Shown here: piece after piece, positions 10,901 through 22,745 of the stretch | Numbering within the stretch: the first letter of the stretch is position 1 | How the letters are laid out: each line of letters begins with the position of its first letter | From: Datisca glomerata | Lineage: Eukaryota > Streptophyta > Magnoliopsida > Cucurbitales > Datiscaceae | Reading direction: 5' to 3' | NCBI GenBank assembly: GCA_003255025.1 | Contig: QANY01009435.1 | Span: 812,118 to 876,117 of the forward strand | Length of the DNA stretch: 64,000 nt | Program-made: the position numbers and the translations under genes | The notes under the pieces: generated by a model | The model's database searches: none | What the model saw: the letters and a program-made list of their open reading frames with translations, nothing else | What the model was told of the DNA's origin: nothing

Positions 10901-13900
10901 GCTTTCCATCATATCCGACAAAGAACCTTCCTATTCATCTATGAGCCGTCATATGTTAACCACTCGCAGATGTTATTGCATTCTCTCCCGGCTGCCATTC
11001 TTTGAATTGCATTTTGGTGTGTTGAACAGGTGTGCTTACTATAATACCAATACTGACCTTTTCTGTCTTCAAAATTGTTGCTTAATCTCATTATCGGTTA
11101 GGCCAATTGCATTTTATTTGACGAAATTAATTGGTACATAAATGTAGGTTACTAAGTCTGTTCTTTAATTTATCCGGTGGTGATTGTGACTCATTCTTTA
11201 GATGCTCCGTCAGGTTCTTCTCGAAGAGATTATTTCTTCCCTAGCGAGGGAGCATAACATGGGAATTTCATGCATAAACAACATAAGTTGCTTAAAAGAT
11301 GATTAAAAAAGCTGGTGGCAGAAATGCAGAAGCTGTTAGTTTCATTTGCGAGGCGAATATTTGTGCTTTCCAGATAGATAATAGGTGTAGTATAACAATA
11401 GATTAACTCGAATGTCAAGAGAACATGCACAACAGCAGCAACAAAATGAGGCTGATGGTTACACTAGTTTTAACGCCTGTATAATTATTTTGTTTTCTTT
11501 CACTTGATTTTCATCTTGACACTTTTGCTATTCCTTCAGCATCTTCACAGAAGAACGATTGGAAAGGTTAACAAAAGGAATTGGGGTATTGAACTTGGTA
11601 TCCCCTGACATTTGTAGCAATGCAGAAAACTGGTTAGGAGATGAAGATGGTGTGCCACTTGATCAAAGAGCTGCTGAGGAAGTGTCCAATGGAACAGCAG
11701 AAATTTTGCAAAGAGCGACAGATAATGAAAGTCATCTACATAATGTAGATATGTTCAAAAGAGGCATAAACGGCAATGTAGTTGTTCCAGTCGATCCTGA
11801 AACGGAGATGATAACGGCTAAACCAAATTATGATACTGCAAATCAAGAACATTGTGATGTTGATTATTTTGAAAAAAACAAGCCAGCAGTTGAAAGATGT
11901 TTGCCAAATGCTGTTCTCCCACTCCTGCGCTACTATCAATATGAAAGCTCTGAATCTTCTTCCAGGTATATCACTCCTGCACTACTATCAATATGAAAGC
12001 TCTGAGCATACCTTGATGGAGCTAGTTTGTTATATAATCTGTTGCCATGTTATTTGAGCAGAAAATCAATTATTACTAACCAGATGTAAAATTTGAGTTC
12101 TTATTAAATTTCTACAAGTAGGACTGTTGCACGGTGAAGTGAAAAATGTGCACATTTTGAAGCCAAAAAGGTGCTGGTTAATCCTTATAGTGTTATTACT
12201 GGATAGAACTATGCTTGTTTGTCACATGCACTGAGGTTTCTCTTTGTTTTATCGTCCCCATACATTTTGCTAGCTCCAATTGTCATATACCATGAGTAAG
12301 AAATTTTCTGAGTCAGAGGATACTCTGGAGAGCTTCCCTTTTTGCAGTGATACGGTGAATATCGGAGGATTGCATCTTCAGAACTTTTGAAGGGAATCTT
12401 AAGGATATTAATATTTTTGGGATTACGTGAAGTTTGTGGCTTCTATATGGGCATATTCTTCTAATTTTTTTAGGGATTTCCCTTTCTTTTTGGTCCGCTC
12501 CAATCGGAGGGAATTGTACATTCATAAGATTGAGATGTCAAATCATTTTTTCTACATTTTCTCATTAATTAAATATTCGTTTCTTATAATAAAGAAGACA
12601 CTTTAATGTGATCGACTACTAAGGCCACTATGGTTGGGCACGCGAATGAACAATGAACCATGTTCCAATTAGATACCTGTCTTCAGATTATCAGTGTACT
12701 AAATGGTAAAATATGTGGATGGTTGAATCAGATATCTGGATAGAGAGCGGCATTTATTATGTCAATCTTAAGACTTCCATAGGAGAACAACATGCTTGTT
12801 TTCAGTCCACCTTCTATTGATTTAAGTCGCTGTAAAAATAATTATTACTATTTTTGAATGCAGCTTTCAGGGTTCTCCCAGTGAAGACAGGAATTTTAGG
12901 AGTGATGTTGATGATACAGAGACAGAGGAGGCATCTTTCTCAGGCCAGGAAGACTCCAGTGACCTAAATAATATACTTGAATGGGCTAAGGTTCTTAAAG
13001 TTTTGATGTATTGATGTACAATACTTTTTCTGTTGTCTGCAATGTGGTTCTTCTGCCCTTAAGTTGAAGAATTTCTTTACTTCTCCAGGAAAATAACCAT
13101 GGATCATTACAAATTATATGCGAGTATTATCGGCTACACTGCCCTCCAAGGGGTTCTACACTTCGGTTTCATCCCTTGGAGCACCTGCTTCCGTTGGAAT
13201 ATCATAGATCAGATGAAACAGTTTTACATATAGCTGGTTCAACTATTGATTTGAAATCATGCAGTACAAGTCTAGAATTGGCGGAGGTAAACTTTAGCAA
13301 TTGTTTTCTTTATCAGTTAAATAAATCTTTTATCTTCAGTTTGTGGAAGATATAATCACTCACACACAGAGGCATATTAAATTTCTCTGTATATTGTGGA
13401 TGAGTTACATTCATTTCTTTTTATTTTGTCAGGCACAAAGTGCATTCTTCGTGGAGGAGGAAGCAACTGCCTTATCAATATGGGCTGTTGCATGCATATG
13501 TGGATCGTTACGCCTTGAAAATGTAATAATGCTCAATTTGGACCTCATGGAACTGTTCTTCAATGGTAGATAATTTTTTTTTTGTGTATGCCTGGGAAGG
13601 GCCGAGGGGGCATTGAGGGCTTGGAGTTGAATGTCAATAATGTCCTTGCTTTCACTGACGTTATGACAATTTACGACGCCTTTTTTAGTGTGACAGTTGA
13701 GGTCTGCGAAGAGCTGCCTACTTATATAGTGCTTTTCTATATCAATGTTGTGATGACAACTCGGCTTGAGAAAAAAAAATATTCTTTGTACTGTCTATGG
13801 CTTTTAATTTTTTTTCTTCCATCTCGAATTGAACATTTGATTTGTCTGCATGTGTATGTCTGAGAGACTTTTCCCCTATGTAGATATTAACAATGTTTGC

Positions 13901-16900
13901 GGGAGCACTGTTGGAGAAGCCAATTGTGGTTGTTTGTTCCAATTTGGTATGTACTTTTTCACATCAAGTCAAGACTTGTCTCCTGAAAATTGAAAATCTC
14001 TGCCATTTGGCTTTTCATTTTGCTGCAAGTTGTCTTTATGTATGTCAGTAGTTTTGTTTCCTTATGTCAGAAACATTTTCAATGCTTCCTTGAAAGGTCT
14101 CACAAATAACTGTTCTGATAACTTCTCACACCCTTTGATATGTTTAGTATTCGAAGCAAGGCGTGGGTGGTTTGCGAGTTATCCAAAATTTTGCAGATCT
14201 TCTAGATGTATAATTATATACTAGATGTGTGTGTGTGCCTTAATTCAAATCTAAACAACTCTAGTTGAATCATACAACTTAATTAATCATTTAAAATCTA
14301 ACTTCTTAAAAGGAGAACCAATAGAGCATTTGGAAATGTGTTAATAACTAGTTCTTCAACATACAGGGTATCCTATCTGCTTCAGTTCTGTCAGTTATCC
14401 CTCTGATTCGCCCTTACCAGTGGCAAAGCCTGCTGATGCCGGTATGTTTCCTATGTAGGCTGAAAGATGTGTCATTTGAACATTTAAACTTCTTTTTTTC
14501 AGTTTATTTTCTTTGTGGTGCTAACCGTAACATCGACTCCTAGGTTTTACCAAATGACATGCTGGACTTTTTGGACGCACCTGTCCCTTACATAGTATGT
14601 GTTTGATTTGATCAGTAGGATAGAAAGTGCTGGGTCTTTTGGTCGATGCATCTAAATCAGTACTAACAATTATCCTCAATTGTAGGTGGGTGTAAGAAAC
14701 AAAACTAGTGAAGTACAGTCAAAGTTAACCAATGCCATTCTTGTTGATGTTAATAAGAACCAGGTTGAATTCTATTTCTTAACTTCTTACCTTTTCCAGA
14801 AATAATTGAAACGAATCTCTGCGCTTTGCTGTATTTCGAAATTTGTATTGGTTATTGATGACTGCGTGGTTTGCTTATTCCCATTCTTTGTTTAACGATT
14901 GTGAAACATGGTAGAAGATTATACCTAAATTTGTTCTCACTTTCACATGAGGCTTCTCCCCTCTAGATGGTTCAAATTCGAAGTGTAATTTACTCTCTCA
15001 ACTTTCTTCAAAATTTCCCTTCTCATTGTCATTATACATTAGGCGTTAAGCAGCACTGTCCATTGGCTTCGAGGGAGGAAACCCTTGTAGGTTTTTCTAT
15101 TGTGGTTTCAAAGTAATGCCATGGGTGGTGAGGTTGATGCTCTGGTGAAAGCGTATTTGATTCGTGTCAGTGCTGGTGGCGCTTACTTGTAACATCATTT
15201 CTTATATGCTTATTTATTTAAATGTTGCATTGTTGATCCGCTGCTGGACACTTCAAGTTTATTGGATGTAATTTCTTATTGTTTAATTCAAACTAATCTT
15301 CAAGTTATTTGATTCTTCTCCATCACATGATGCAACAGGTGAAGGCGCCAGCAATACCTCAACTGCCAAAGCAGAGGGAGTTGTTTTCATCATTAAGTCC
15401 ATATCATGCAAAGCTTGTAGGGGAAAGTTATCTGGGAAGGAAAAGGCCTGTGTATGAATGCACCGATGTCCAGGTGTGCTCTTACCTACTTTATTCTATT
15501 CAATCAAATAAACATACCCTTACTTCTCAGCCTTCCTGCTCCCACCCTTTCTGGCTCCCCTGCATTTCTCACCTTACTACCACGTGGTCTGTGTTTGGTT
15601 TATCTTTAAGATATAAATAGGTCCTCCAAATTGGCTTTTCCTTAGTTGTCATGTTATCTCATGGAAAATCTGGGGTAAATTGCTCGGAGTTCGAGATGAC
15701 AGTATTTAGTTTTAGGTTGGTTAGGATTTTTTATTAAGTTCCACTTCTCACCCCAAGTACATCGATTGGTATCCAGGCTTCAGTTGAATTCCTATCGAAA
15801 ATATTGCAAAGGACTTTCAGATAATTATCGGAAATATGCAAAGAACTTTCAGATCTTCGTTGGAGACGAGATATTGTCAAAAACGTGAGAATCAACTATT
15901 CTCCTATACTTCAGGGGCAAAAAATGGCAAAGAAAAAATGGAAATTACACTAATCTCTCTTGTATTTCACCTTAAATACACGAACATTTGCTCTAGTCTC
16001 AATAATTACATACAACTCCCTCGCCAGTAAATACACTATTTCTTTTGATCTAACCATTTTAGATTTCAGCAACAAAGAAAAGAAGAAAATGTTTTAGGCG
16101 TATTCTTAATCAGTTAATATACACAAATTATAATTTATATAAAAACGGTTGAATATAACAAAGAATAATTTACCTATCAGTATGAGTTCCTTACCAAAAA
16201 TGGTCAGTTGGGAATATTTTCAGAAGGGAATCGTAATATGGAGTCATGTGTTAGCTAAAGTGAAACTAGAAATGACTCCCGTGTAATTAAGGAAAGATAC
16301 AGGAGAGATGGGTGTAATTTACCCAAGAAAAAACCTTTTCACCCAGATTATCATCATCATCAGTAACCAAAATTATAGACTAAACTTTGGCCAATGTAAT
16401 GTGGCTGGATAAAGACTGGGCTTCGCTTTGAAAATCTATCCTTTGAGATGCACCCAATAATATGTGAAGCACTCTCCCAGATTATCATCATTATCAGTAA
16501 CCAAAATTATAGACTAAAATTTGGCTAATGTAATGTGGCAGACTGGGTTTCGCTTTGAAAACCTATGCTTTCGGTGGATGCACCCAATAATATGTACATG
16601 AAGCACATATTATAACTCACCCTAGCATCAGCAAATGTGGTACATTTTTCAAATTTGTTTCTGGATTCTACTAGTATAATATTGCTCAACTTCTACCCTC
16701 ACTTCAATCTTTCCTAGTTTAAACCTTATTAGATTGGTGAGAATGTGCTCTGTATTACTAGTGACCTCAGTTTTGTCAATCCTGCATATATCTGTCACGG
16801 TTATCATTTTAGTATGATTTCTAATTATATTGATCCTTTTCGTATTTTCTCATGTCATATCAGTATTTCACTTATTCGCATGTTTCTTCTATATATATTT

Positions 16901-18008
16901 TCAAAATTTAGGCTGAAGCTGCCAGAGGTTTCCTATCAGTGCTAAGAGTGTATTTGGATTCTCTTTGCTCTAAACTTCGTTCCCACACAATTACAAATGT
17001 CCAGTCCAATGATGATAAGGTTTTATATTCTCCTTGTTTATCAATCTTTAATAACTGCCTTTGTTTATTTTTATAGTTCAAGTGTCCAAGGGTGTGGTGG
17101 AGCTCACAACTTTGTTTGACTTTGAGGATTGCACATCTGAAATCTATAATCATGATATTTGAGTATGATATGTCGATGCTAGAGATGATAGGATTTGAAA
17201 AAGATGAGCACAGAAGCACGCTGGTTGATTAATTAGATACTCAATTCCGGTTTACCTTCTAGTTGATAAGATGACATGTTGTGCAGGAAGCATGCTAAAC
17301 TAAATAAGGGCAAATGAATGCCGGTTTCAAACCGCAAGAAAAAATAAGCTTTATTCCACAGTTTCAAATTCTTCAGCTTCATCCAAAAAATTCTTCAATA
17401 ACCCAAACGGAACATCATTTAAGCATGATTAGTTGGAACCTAAACAACATCAATACATCCAGCAGCTTATACCGCATAGAGCCAACCAACAGCAATGCAA
17501 AAACAAATTATCAAAACTCTTCGGTTTACACATTCTTCAAGATGGAGGCAACCACATCAAATGTCTTCTCTGTACATAGCAGAGAATGACTTGATGGTGA
17601 TTACTTCATATCCTTGAGATAATTTGAAGTATATATGCATATCTGACATCTTATCTCTTCCATTTCTAGGTCTCCTTGCTTCTGAAGGAGAGTTTCATCG
17701 ACTCATTCCCAAGTCGCGATCAACCATTTATGAAGGTTTGATCCTTTGTCCATTTTCCTTTTGTGTTGTTTCGCAAGTTAATTTGATTGCTCAATCGCCT
17801 TATTTATCAAAATTCTCATAGTTGAAATTTTTATTGTAATGATCTTGTACCAATCCCTTCAGTGAATGCCTATTGTGATAATAATATTAGATGATAAATG
17901 AATACTAACAACTGCTTTTTGGTCGGATTCTGCAAGCAGCTTTTCGTGGATACACAAATGTTCTCTGTACATACCGACCTTGTTCTTTCTTTCTTCCAGA
18001 AGGAATAA
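7975..18008 (+). CDS. DENN-domain protein, putative Rab GEF (18 exons, 787 aa)
   Basis: Coding exons: 7975-8274, 8608-8796, 8901-8984, 10195-10254, 10605-10649, 10830-11029, 11540-11965, 12864-12990, 13089-13286, 13433-13522, 13884-13946, 14367-14441, 14544-14594, 14686-14763, 15339-15473, 16912-17019, 17670-17735, 17940-18008. All introns are GT..AG and the exons join in frame to 787 codons plus TAA. Upstream DENN-like blocks include VVVGLHPN (near residue 115) and VLFVYPPEKPLP (164-175). The central cDENN core runs from about 485 to 640, including LRFHPLEHLLPLEY, IVVVCSNLGILSASVLSVIP, RPYQWQSLLMPVLP and DFLDAPVPYIVGV. The C-terminal dDENN-like part ends FVDTQMFSVHTDLVLSFFQKE. A serine- and acid-rich insert (about 300-475) separates the modules. 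DENN proteins activate Rab GTPases in vesicle traffic. The layout resembles the Arabidopsis DENN (AEX-3) protein At5g35560 from memory. The Rab partner cannot be inferred. Confidence 0.93.
9461..10145. mobile_element. Non-autonomous hAT element in DENN intron 3
   Basis: The element begins TAGGGGTGTAAG and ends CTTACACCCCTA, a perfect 12-bp terminal inverted repeat. The 8-bp sequence CAAGGTAG flanks it on both sides (9453-9460 and 10146-10153), an intact hAT-type target duplication. Both ends carry arrays of ACCGAACCG / GGTTCGGTT that can pair. The interior has a TATATAAG followed by a CT-rich stretch, but no transposase. It sits inside intron 3 (8985-10194), about 41 bases upstream of exon 4's acceptor, and the gene still reads correctly across it. 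Confidence 0.93.
11921..12007 (+). repeat. Tandem duplication across a DENN exon-intron border
   Basis: The sequence CTCCTGCGCTACTATCAATA and its continuation near the end of exon 7 recurs 52 bases later, from 11973, inside intron 7, with about 35 bases nearly identical. The first copy ends in the real splice donor CCAG/GTATAT at 11965/11966. The second copy lacks this donor. Reading through the donor would end the protein shortly after, at a TGA. Confidence 0.8.
16342..16605 (+). repeat. Tandem duplication of about 134 bp in DENN intron 15
   Basis: The block starting CCCAGATTATCATCATCATC at 16342 recurs at 16476, with small changes and a short deletion. Both copies contain CAGTAACCAAAATTATAGAC and CACCCAATAATATGT. 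It is non-coding and internal to intron 15 (15474-16911). Confidence 0.8.
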
Positions 18009-20700
18009 TCAATCCCTCAATGAAGGTAGTAGCCTGGAATCGATCATCCTATTGTAACTTGGAACGCAAGTTCACTATCGATAACTTAAATAGATTCTTA
18101 AGAAATATTATGAGTGAGAATTTTTTTAGAATGAAATGTTCTTTTCTTTTTCGGTTTTTCCCGATGTCTGTCTGCACAGTAAATTTTCATGAAGATAGCG
18201 TACTACATAGAATGTAGTTGGAATACAGAGATATTATTCAACGTCTGTGGCAAAAGAGAAGTTTTTAAGTGTCCGTTTGAGGTGTTCTTCGCTCGGGAAA
18301 GGTCACAGCAAATTCATCTGAGTAAAATCTTTTTAGATTGTAGTTTGGATTTCTTGGTAATTCTTTATCCGGTAAAAGATCGGAAGTAAATAGGTACGGA
18401 AGCTATAATTATAAAAGATGTTTTTCACAGAATTTTACGAGTGAAGGTCCATTTTTTGGTAAAATATTGAGTAGAATTGAAACTTCGATTCGACGATAAA
18501 ATTAAATCGAATCAAACTGAATTGGTCATGTTAAAAGAATCTAACTAAATCGAACTGAAGTTTAATTAAAAATAATTTCTTTAAATAATTTTTAAATGAT
18601 ATAGAATCAAAGTTTTGTTTCGGTTTCGTTTGATATGAAATTATGTATAAAAATATATATATGTTTCGGTTCGATTCGGTTTGAAAATCATCAAAAATTT
18701 AAATCGAACTGAAGTTTTGGTTTACTCGTTTGCGAACCGAACTAGTCATTTTTGATTCAGTTCGGTAAAATAATTTTCAAACCTAATTTCTAATTGGTCT
18801 AAAATGCCCATTATTTATTTATTATCCGGATGCTTTCAATTTTTTTTTAATTTAATAAATGTAATCTATTAAAGAGCATGATTTTAGGAGGGTTTTTTTC
18901 ATGGAAATTTTTAAGTTATAATTTAATGTATTATTCAAATTTTCTCTCTCATATGAACCATTATCCAATTAGGAAAAAATTGTTTACTTTATGTTAAGTA
19001 CATAATTGTTAACGTGATAATGATATAATATTAATCTTTTGTCAACGCGTTAGTATATTAACAAATTGTGATCATTTGTGTTAGTAATATATCGAATTTT
19101 TTTGTCAACGTATTAAAATATTTACCCAATGTGACCATTTGTGTTTATATTGTTAATATATATCTTTTACGTTATTTAATTTATAAATTAAATAGTAATG
19201 ACATCAATTATCCCATATTTGTAAGAGTAGTTATAGAGGTTATGGATGATTTTATTTTTAATTTAATTACAAATTTTATCGTTCAATTTTTTTCTCAAAC
19301 TTAGGTTCTATCTCTCTTCCATCAAATTTTACCGTTCATAATTTTATTAAATAAATGTTAATAATATTAGAATTAGTTATGATATTAAATAAACGTTAAT
19401 AAAATATTAGATGTTAATACTCTATCCATTCATCATTAAATTATTCTAAAAAATAGTTAATATCATATCATTCAACATATCTTGAATAAACGTCAATATC
19501 ATATTATGTTTTATCACTCTAAATATTATATCATATACTGAATAAATGTTAATACAATATGATGCATTATCCTAAATAAATGTTAATACATATTATCTGA
19601 TCGTTAATATATTGCTTACGTTTCATCATAATATATATATTATTTATAAATTTATAATAACAAATCGTTCACTTAATATGAAATTTGTATTTAATTGAAC
19701 AAATATTATCATGACAACCTATGTTTAAAGAAGTTACTATATTTATATTTGAAAAAAAACAACTAAAAAATCTAAGTAGAAACATGAGAAAGGGTATTGT
19801 AGACAAATTATAAAAATTTAAAATTAAATTAAATAGAAATGATCATTTATCTACTTCAATTTTATTTAGGTCAATTACTAACTTACTACTATGAAAGTGA
19901 CCTATCTATGTCATTTTCCCTCAAGTTTTGTAATAGAGGGTCTTTCCTAAAGGCCAAACTTTACAAATAAATTCATGTTTTTATGTACAAAAGTATGAGT
20001 CAGTTAAATTTTTGCTGTCTTCTTCCACTTCTTGTGAGTTGCGAGTCTTATGACTACTTCCCTTTCTTTTTATCAATCACTTTCAGTTGTATCAAAAGTG
20101 ATCTCTTTTGTTTTACTAGTCACCATATCTTTAAGCATATAAACCATGAAAAACTCTATAATAATGAAAATAAAAATTTTCCCTACTAAAATATTTTGAA
20201 ATGATTTTCAAACAATATGTGGCTCATATCAGGCTTTTCATCATACATACAAGTCATATGTAACTCAGTGGGGCCGATGTGTAAGCTAAACGGATATGGA
20301 TGCAACGGTACATGAGAAGTTAAATCTGAAGTCAAATTTGAAAGGACCAGATCGGATGGGAAAAAAGAAAAAGAGAAGAAAAATTGCTTAAAAAATAATA
20401 TTTTAATACAAAAGCAGTTAGGTTAAATTTGGTCAATCTAGATTTGACTCGACGATAAAATCTGGCCCACTGCCACCTCTATCATTGCTAAGCAATGACA
20501 AAGTCTCATTATCCAAGTTTAACACGCATCTTGAATTTGTTTTAAAAATTCGCAATGAGAATCTAACTAGTAGTTTAAGTTTTAAAAGAACTAGTAATTC
20601 TTAGTAAAGTTTAGTTAACTAAAATGATTTTAACCATATTTGAAATGATTACTTATTTAGGAAAAGCATTGCATTTTCTTTTTAATTCATGTATCATACA
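18009..20700. other. AT-rich intergenic DNA after the DENN gene
   Basis: No gene is visible. Positions 18480-18780 have repeated TCGAT / TTCGGTTCGATTCGG-type words in both orientations, which may be a decayed transposon similar in style to the hAT element at 9461, but no ends could be set. Positions 19350-19620 hold a degenerate direct repeat built on AAATGTTAATA-like words. Confidence 0.45.
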
Positions 20701-20712
20701 CGAGAGAAAAAA

Positions 20713-21310
20713 ATGATATTTTAGTCACTTAACTTTTAAAATGTATATCTTACGGTCCCTAAACAAAAGTGTTACTTTCATTAACAGGAAAGGGCATGTG
20801 TGGTGCATGTGTGCTCATTTAGAGGTCTCTAGAGTCCCCTGAACTTTTCTCGCTTACTTTAGTCCCAAGACTTTGAAACATACATGTAGTCCTTACCTTT
20901 TAAAATTGCACTAATTTGTTGATTCCACTTGCTTTACTTTTCGCCATATAATAATTTTATTTGATTTGGTAAATAGAGACATTGATATATTTGTGTGGCA
21001 TTCACAATCTCAATTTTTAAATTTAAGAAAGTACACAATTCTCGTGCTTTCCATTACTATCACGCCCATCAAGTAGGCACATATTTATGATATTTATGGC
21101 TTGGCCACTTGGATTCTATGTGACTTAGAATAACTGCGCTAATAGCTTGTTGAGAGTGAAATGTAGCATGGGGCTAGAGGAGGAAAATTGCTTAATTTGG
21201 GATCATTTGGTAAATGCTTTGAAAGTTAAGAAACTAAAGTGTCAATTTTAAACATTATGAGACTAAAATGTCTTGTTTACAAAGTTATGGGACTAATATG
21301 CCGAGTGACA
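20713..21310. repeat. Possible decayed foldback element
   Basis: The left part (ATATTTTAGTCACTTAACTT from about 20714) is related to the reverse complement of the right part (about 21270-21310, which contains TTATGGGACTAATATG). Similar TTTAGTCCC / GGGACTAAA words recur inside. The arms are strongly diverged and no target duplication was found. Confidence 0.35.
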
Positions 21311-22149
21311 AAAGTTCAAGAGATTCTGGTGACAGTAGAAGTAGGGTTTTGTTTAATAAATATAACATATGTTTATTTATAAAAAAAATATACATATATC
21401 TTACTTTATAATAAAAGAGAGACTTCTGATAGAGTGTGTGAATTTTCTTGATGAATTTACCCCTCATATTGTGCAGAATTTTTCCCTAGCATCAAGGGTG
21501 TAAGAGTCATTTTGACCGAATTTGACCCGTAAGATTGTTTTGATCTGAGTCGTTCATTTAGTTGTGAGGATAAATCTGATCCGTTTAANTTCTTTAGCTT
21601 TATGGTTCTTTCTCTAGTTTTCCTCTCATTCTCTCCTCTTCGGCAGTAGCTGTTATGGCTTAGGGTTTCTTTACTCTTTTATTCTAATTACTTTTCGCAG
21701 GTTTTGCATAAAGCTGGTCCTCCCCCTTTTTGTGAGAGGCTAATTTTAGTGTGGTGGTCAGTAATGGTACCGAATGACTTTAGTTTAGCTCATCCAACAG
21801 GTTAGATTTTTCCATGATTTTTTTGTTCATATCTTTTGAAATTTTCATGATTGTTTGTTTAACAACGATTAGTTAGGATTCTTTCATTTTCTTGCTTGAA
21901 TGACATATGTGGTTTTCTTGTCCTATTCGGTGCCAAGATAAGATTGATAATCTTTTTTTTTCTTATTTGCTTGGCTGCTCCGGGTTGAATTTTGTTTTGT
22001 TGGGTGACAGGAAAATTAGTTTTGGGTTTTGTATTGCGGTGTAGCGGTGGTTTGTTGGGTATTTCTTCAACTGTTTTTTATAGCCAGTCTTCTGTTTTAA
22101 TAGCTGCGTGTCAGCAGAGTAATCTACTTTTTCATTTTTTTCTCTCAAT

Positions 22150-22745
22150 AGTTGATCGATGGATTTTGTTTTTCCTGTCTCAATCGTTAATAGCCCCATA
22201 CCCCATTGTATTGCAAGTATATCTTTTCAAGAATCAGTGGTCTTGTTGTCTGTCTTAATTGGTGCAGTTTGTCTGTTTTTCATTTGTGGGTTTATAAATT
22301 TGATATTCACGTGCTACATTTTTGTTCCTGTGACTTTTAGTTTGTAAGGTGAGTTAGAATTTTCTAACCGATGACTATTATGTTGATATTCATATAATTT
22401 TTGAAGTAGTTCTGTTGTTTTTTTTATTCTTTATATATGTTCATCCGGTTTTTTGATTGCTTAGTTTTGGTTTAGTTCTTGGCTCATGTTTGTAGTAATA
22501 TTTTGGAAGATGAGGTAGGGGTTGCAAACCGACGTTTGTTTACTGTTGTTCTGTTAAATTGTGGTCTTTGGCTGAGAGTGTTAATTTATGGTGTTTCTTT
22601 AGTCATCCGTTCTATTTTATTCGGTGCGTACTATTTGTTTATGACTATCTTTTTAAGTAGTTTGTTGTATTTATGTTATTTGTTTAGGGGTTTTACGTTA
22701 TTTTTTAAGGATAGAATTGTATTATCTTTTGAAAGCAATTGCTTT
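22150..22745 (+). repeat. Duplicated block, copy A
   Basis: This copy shares several long stretches in the same order with 25145-26235. Shared words include CTGTCTCAATCGTTAATAGC, TTCATTTGTGGGTTTATAAA and ATTCGGTGCGTACTATTTGT. It contains one unit of the 60-bp sequence that is tripled in copy B. It is non-coding. Confidence 0.8.

Noticed and set aside
11559..11996. 145-codon frame as a separate gene
   Set aside because: It is exon 7 of the DENN gene plus read-through into intron 7. Splicing at 11965 gives an in-frame join to exon 8.
19350..19620. Possible CRISPR-like or regular tandem array
   Set aside because: The AAATGTTAATA-type words are irregularly spaced and diverged. It is AT-rich drift or an old satellite, not an array of repeats with unique spacers.
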